Under the pieces are notes generated by a model. The model searched no databases and was not told the origin of the DNA. It worked only from the letters and a program-made list of their open reading frames with translations. From contig ONZJ01000002.1 in the NCBI GenBank assembly GCA_900313005.1, forward strand, positions 1,690,996 to 1,754,995: DNA of 64,000 nt, written 5' to 3'. The stretch is from Rhodobacteraceae bacterium EL129. Its GTDB lineage: Bacteria; Pseudomonadota; Alphaproteobacteria; Rhodobacterales; Rhodobacteraceae. The first letter of the stretch is position 1; each line of letters begins with the position of its first letter. The translations under genes were made by a program, and so were the position numbers. Positions 61,197 through 64,000 of the stretch are shown in pieces.

Positions 61197-62056
61197 CATT
61201 CGTCACACGATTTGCGCCGTCTCCCACGGGCCCTTTGCACTTGGGACATGCCTATAGTGCGCTTTTGGCGCATGATATGGCGCGAGCGGCTGACGGACGA
61301 TTCTTGCTGCGCATCGAAGATATTGATCAAACCCGTTGTCGAGCGGAGTGGGAAGCACAGATTTTCGATGATCTGACATGGCTTGGTATCCGGTGGGACG
61401 AGCCCGCAGTACGACAATCCGAACGTTTAGACATTTACGCAGAAGCCTTGCTCGGCCTGTGGCATAGCCATGTTCTTTACCCGTGCAGTTGCACGCGCCG
61501 TGACATTGCCGCTGCCATGTCTGCCCCGCAAGAAGGGGTGCAACCAGCGATCGGGCCGGATGGGCTGCTTTATCCGGGCACGTGCCGCGAGGAAACGGTG
61601 CGCATGGGAAAATTCCCAAATCAAACCGCTTTGCGCCTCGATATGCAGGACGCCCTTCAGGGTATTCACAGTATTGAATTCTCGGAATCGGGTTATCAGA
61701 CCAAAGATCAGGATAGGTTGATCCGCTATTCTAGTCGCGAGGTTTTCCAAACAGTTGGAGATATCGTGTTGTCGCGAAAGGATTTTCTAGGATCCTATCA
61801 TCTTTCTGTGGTGTTAGATGACGCAGCACAAGACGTTACCCATGTGATAAGAGGCGAAGACCTTTTTGAAGCGACTAAAATTCATGTACTGCTACAACGG
61901 CTGCTGGGCCTGCCGACGCCGATCTATCATCACCATGCGCTGATCCGCGATGACGATGGCAAACGATTGGCGAAACGAGACGACGCGCGTGCCATCGCCA
62001 CCTACCGGGCCGAAGGCAAATCACCCGAGGACATCCGACGCATGGTCGGGCTCTGA
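61193..62056 (+). CDS. gluQ: tRNA glutamyl-Q(34) synthetase
   Basis: A 287-residue truncated glutamyl-tRNA-synthetase-like enzyme starting at GTG (MTFVTRFAPSPTGPLHLGHAYS), overlapping the previous stop. HIGH motif: HLGH. KMSKS-like motif: 'DGKRLAKRDDA' (about 258). The zinc site is 'YPCSCTRRDI' with 'YPGTCREE'. It lacks the anticodon-binding domain. It attaches glutamate to queuosine of tRNA-Asp. Named GluQ/YadB in other bacteria. Confidence 0.95.
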   Translation: MTFVTRFAPSPTGPLHLGHAYSALLAHDMARAADGRFLLRIEDIDQTRCRAEWEAQIFDDLTWLGIRWDEPAVRQSERLDIYAEALLGLWHSHVLYPCSCTRRDIAAAMSAPQEGVQPAIGPDGLLYPGTCREETVRMGKFPNQTALRLDMQDALQGIHSIEFSESGYQTKDQDRLIRYSSREVFQTVGDIVLSRKDFLGSYHLSVVLDDAAQDVTHVIRGEDLFEATKIHVLLQRLLGLPTPIYHHHALIRDDDGKRLAKRDDARAIATYRAEGKSPEDIRRMVGL

Positions 62057-62077
62057 AGTCCTAGAATCGCAGAAAAA

Positions 62078-62440
62078 TCAGTCTTGCATCGGGGTTAAAA
62101 GCTCAACTTCTTCGCCATCCCGCACAGCGGTGTAAAAGCAATTGCGGCGGTTGGTGTGGCAGGCAGCACCCGTCTGGCGCACCTGCAGCAGCAGGCAATC
62201 TCGGTCACAATCGACGCGCAAATCAACCAGTTCCTGCGTGTGGCCGCTGGTTTCGCCCTTGATCCAAAAGGCTTTTCGGGATCGACTCCAATAGGTCACC
62301 CGACCGGTCTCAAGGGTTTGCGTCACGGCCTCGGCATTCATCCAGGCCATCATCAGCACCTCGCCCGTTTCAGCCTCTTGGGCGATAGCGGGGATCAGAC
62401 CGGCCTCGTTGAATTGCAATGTTGACGGATCAAATGCCAT
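62078..62440 (-). CDS. hisI: phosphoribosyl-AMP cyclohydrolase
   Basis: A 120-residue single-domain HisI, without the HisE fusion. Zinc/magnesium sites: 'RVDCDRDCLLLQVRQTGAACHTNRRNCFY' (about 81-109) with the three Cys and Asp residues; 'TGRVTYWSRSRKAFWIKGETSGH' precedes it. It opens the purine ring in the third step of histidine synthesis. Divergent from the FeS scaffold gene with 65 bases between. Confidence 0.96.
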   Translation of the reverse strand: MAFDPSTLQFNEAGLIPAIAQEAETGEVLMMAWMNAEAVTQTLETGRVTYWSRSRKAFWIKGETSGHTQELVDLRVDCDRDCLLLQVRQTGAACHTNRRNCFYTAVRDGEEVELLTPMQD

Positions 62441-62505
62441 GACTGTACCCTTTGCATCTTGCCTCTGCGGCTCTATTTACGTCGCTGAAACTGAAAGGGA
62501 AAGCC

Positions 62506-62961
62506 ATGAGCAGTGACACGGATCTGATCAAGCTGTATTCGGCGCGTATTCTGGCGCTCGCGGCGGACATGCCCCGGCTGGATCGGCTGGAGCAACCTGA
62601 TGCCACAGTGAAAAAACGCGCGCCCTTATGTGGATCAACAGTGACAGTGGATATCACCTGCACTGATGACAAGATCACCGGATACGGGCAGGATGTGAAG
62701 GCCTGCGCCCTGGGGCAAGCCGCCGCCAGCATTGTGGGGTCCAACATCGTAGGCGCCAGCGCCGAGCAGGTCCGTGCGGCCCGCGATGAGCTCAAGGAAA
62801 TGCTGAAAAACGACGGGCCACCGCCCCTTGCCCCGTTTGACGGTCTCGAAGTCTTGTTGCCTGCGCGGGACTACAAAAACCGCCACGCGTCGATCATGCT
62901 GACACTGGATGCCTCCGTCGAGGCATTGGACGCCGCCGCTGCGTCCTCCTCTTGTGCATGA
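62506..62961 (+). CDS. iron-sulfur cluster scaffold protein (NifU/IscU N-terminal type)
   Basis: A 151-residue protein starting MSSDTDLIKLYSARILAL with AAAGGG upstream. Cluster ligands are in the usual IscU spacing: C44-region 'APLCGSTVTVDIT', 'VKACALGQAAASIVGS' (about 85) and a final Cys-containing tail after the Ala/Ser stretch (SSSCA), whose position is unusual. It assembles Fe-S clusters. Iron-sulfur-rich enzymes are present in the window, but the core suf/isc operon is not here. Followed closely by a small membrane protein. Confidence 0.85.
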   Translation: MSSDTDLIKLYSARILALAADMPRLDRLEQPDATVKKRAPLCGSTVTVDITCTDDKITGYGQDVKACALGQAAASIVGSNIVGASAEQVRAARDELKEMLKNDGPPPLAPFDGLEVLLPARDYKNRHASIMLTLDASVEALDAAAASSSCA

Positions 62962-62975
62962 AGGGTCGTCCCAAG

Positions 62976-63173
62976 ATGTCAGAGCGTAAAATCTGGGCGT
63001 ACAATTTCACGGGCTGGGTTCTGTTTACCGTCTCGGCGGTGTTTTTCCTCTGGGGCACGTGGAAAGCGGCAGATGTGATTGGAATCATCGCCAGTCTTGC
63101 GTTTCTTGTCGCCTGCATCGTTTTCATGATCCCTGCCTGGATGACACGACCTAAACCTGACGACGAGGCATAA
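62976..63173 (+). CDS. small two-segment membrane protein
   Basis: A 65-residue protein (MSERKIWAYNFTGWVLFTVS) with two hydrophobic segments, 'WVLFTVSAVFFLWGTW' and 'VIGIIASLAFLVACIVFMIPAW'. Its C-terminus is basic then acidic (RPKPDDEA). A start at 62958 (ATGA overlap with the scaffold gene) is also possible and would add six residues. Unrecognised; co-transcribed with the scaffold gene. Confidence 0.75.
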   Translation: MSERKIWAYNFTGWVLFTVSAVFFLWGTWKAADVIGIIASLAFLVACIVFMIPAWMTRPKPDDEA

Positions 63174-63208
63174 AAAAACCGCCGCGCATCCGGACAGGGA
63201 TGGCGGCG
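63172..63208 (-). terminator. imperfect terminator for the minus-strand small gene
   Basis: On the minus strand an interrupted stem (GGCGG and CATCC pairing with GGATG and CCGCC) is followed by T7 overlapping the stop codon of the previous gene. It would close the transcript of the 40-residue protein, leaving a 3' tail of about 170 bases (63209-63379) in which I see nothing else. Confidence 0.65.
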
Positions 63209-63379
63209 ATCAGGTAAAGCTCGGTTCCGTAAAATCCCGTCATGCCGGAAGGGGGAAGTTGAGGCAAACCCCTGAAAAGGACAGTGGGACAGGCAGTGTC
63301 TTGTCGGGTCGCATTCGGGAAAAGGGACTGAGAATGCGGGATTACACGACAGGATACAGAACGTCGCAGGCAGAAAGAG

Positions 63380-63502
63380 TTACAAAAATCCGGGCATATA
63401 CAGCCCAACAACCAGCGCGGCCATCAACGCCATTGCGCCCAGTGCGTCAGCAAGCAAGGTATCCTGAGAGCGGCGGGCGGCGTCTTTGATTTGGCGTATC
63501 AT
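63380..63502 (-). CDS. 40-residue membrane peptide under a LexA box (SidA-like candidate)
   Basis: Too short for routine gene calling. ATG at 63502 with GAGGA 9 bases upstream; stop TAA at 63380. The peptide begins MIRQIKDAARRSQDTLLAD, a basic amphipathic helix. It continues into one membrane span (ALMAALVVGLYMPGFL) that ends the protein. About 70 bases upstream lies GAACTTTTTAAGAAC, which on its own strand is GTTC-N7-GTTC, the alphaproteobacterial LexA box. Caulobacter SidA, a 29-residue SOS-induced inner-membrane division inhibitor, has the same plan, but I see no sequence identity. The function is inferred. Confidence 0.65.
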   Translation of the reverse strand: MIRQIKDAARRSQDTLLADALGAMALMAALVVGLYMPGFL

Positions 63503-63570
63503 TGGTGTTGGTCCTCAATATGTCGTCTTCTTGTTGCCTCTTTGTTCTCATTTATGATGCGACATGTAAA

Positions 63571-63585
63571 GAACTTTTTAAGAAC
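63571..63585 (-). promoter_or_regulatory. LexA (SOS) box
   Basis: GAAC-TTTTTAA-GAAC on the plus strand, that is GTTC-N7-GTTC toward the 40-residue gene. A third GAAC at 63592-63595 follows with a 6-base gap. It lies between the 3' end of recG and the small gene, so the small gene is the only downstream target. Confidence 0.75.
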
Positions 63586-63649
63586 ATTTGTGAACTTATT
63601 GCGACTTATTCAGTTAAGCCATTGGAACAATTTAATTTAAATGTTCCAC

Positions 63650-64000
63650 TTATCCGACCTCAATCAGTCGGATCGCCTGGTCCTGTTCCATCAGATACAG
63701 CAGCACACGCGCTGCCTGTCCTCGATCCGTTGTTAAATCAGGATCTTCGGCCAGCAATTTGCGCGCGTCAGACTGAGCGACGGCCATCAAGGCCGCCTGC
63801 CGTTCCAGATCCGCCACCCGAAAACGGGGAAGCCCTGACTGCGCCGTTCCGATCAGATCGCCGGCGCCGCGCATCTCAAGATCCACTTCGGCAATGCGAA
63901 ACCCATCTTCGGTTTCACGCATGGTCTCAAGCCGTGTGGTTCCATTTTCGGACAAGGGAGCTTGATAGATCAGCAAACAGGTCGAGGCCTGCGCCCCACG
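63650..64000 (-). CDS. recG: ATP-dependent DNA helicase RecG (C-terminal part only)
   Basis: The gene runs off the right edge; 116 C-terminal residues are seen, from 'RGAQASTCLLIYQAPLSENG'. The RecG end signature is clear: 'RLETMRETEDGFRIAEVDLEMRGAGDLIGTAQSGLPRFRVADL', covering the helical hairpin and wedge-linked C-terminal motif (TRG-type region). RecG reverses stalled replication forks. Its stop is followed by a LexA box and the SOS-type small gene, which places DNA repair functions side by side. Confidence 0.95.
   Translation of the reverse strand, partial: RGAQASTCLLIYQAPLSENGTTRLETMRETEDGFRIAEVDLEMRGAGDLIGTAQSGLPRFRVADLERQAALMAVAQSDARKLLAEDPDLTTDRGQAARVLLYLMEQDQAIRLIEVG

Noticed and set aside
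63151..63411. 86-codon minus-strand frame after the SOS peptide gene
   Set aside because: No ribosome site; it runs into the terminator stem and over the stop of the membrane protein gene; Cys/Pro-rich composition is not protein-like.
1..64000. CRISPR arrays, insertion sequences, prophage or plasmid functions
   Set aside because: No regularly spaced repeats, transposase-like frames, terminal inverted repeats, phage structural genes or replication/partition genes were seen.

Overview
The window looks like chromosomal DNA of a marine alphaproteobacterium of the Roseobacter group (Rhodobacteraceae). This is inferred from several things seen together: an L21 ribosomal protein with an Ala/Lys-rich tail and helix-hairpin-helix end, class II (plant-type) DAHP synthase, paired small DUF1127 genes, a TRAP transporter operon, IalB-family and DUF2059 secreted proteins, TrmFO, and an alphaproteobacterial LexA box (GAAC-N7-GAAC). 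There is no CRISPR array, prophage, insertion sequence or replication origin that I can recognise. Gene density is high, and operons with ATGA overlaps are common.

Layout. 1-4.9 kb: housekeeping (two GNAT acetyltransferases, a LysE exporter, rpmA/rplU, twin DUF2059 proteins, tRNA-Ser(CGA)). 5.1-7.5 kb: a secreted monohaem protein, divergent from a GntR regulator, then a decayed flavoprotein fragment. 7.5-15.9 kb: a catabolic cluster that I read as oxidative-reductive pyridine-carboxylate degradation. It holds an enamidase, a molybdenum hydroxylase (FAD subunit plus fused FeS/Mo subunit), a 6-hydroxynicotinate reductase homologue, an ApbE-like UPF0280 protein and two tandem DUF1185 proteins. 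The divergent enamidase and hydroxylase promoters share an inverted pair of near-identical operators. 16-23 kb: a minus-strand set for an amine or guanidino compound (flavin monooxygenase, RidA, LysR, ureohydrolase, a trimethylamine-dehydrogenase-type flavoprotein, M20 deacylase).

23-37.6 kb is mostly core or small secreted genes: aroG, a GlxA-type regulator, a short hydrolase-like gene with a secreted partner, aldose dehydrogenase, ArsR/DUF1127, the isoprenoid operon xseB-ispA-dxs, a HerA-like ATPase and ialB. The leader of ialB is crowded with hairpins. 37.7-44.3 kb: a TRAP transporter, class III aminotransferase and alcohol dehydrogenase operon with a divergent LysR. 44.3-48.9 kb: a UroD-type methyltransferase-like protein, a MocR regulator and a sulfatase/phosphonate-ester hydrolase. 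48.9-54 kb: envelope genes (ketoacyl synthase, dedicated ACP, lpxD, L,D-transpeptidase, DUF882). 54-64 kb: a MocR regulator facing a DUF1127 gene across repeated operators, thioesterase, enoyl-CoA hydratase, dihaem peroxidase, trmFO, gluQ, hisI, a NifU-like scaffold, a 40-residue SOS-type membrane peptide and the 3' end of recG.

The two most interesting signals are the 7.5-15.9 kb pyridine-carboxylate cluster, with its probable covalent-flavin maturation gene and DUF1185 pair, and the LexA-box-controlled 40-residue membrane peptide at 63.4 kb. All functions are inferred from reading the sequence; no database search was run.
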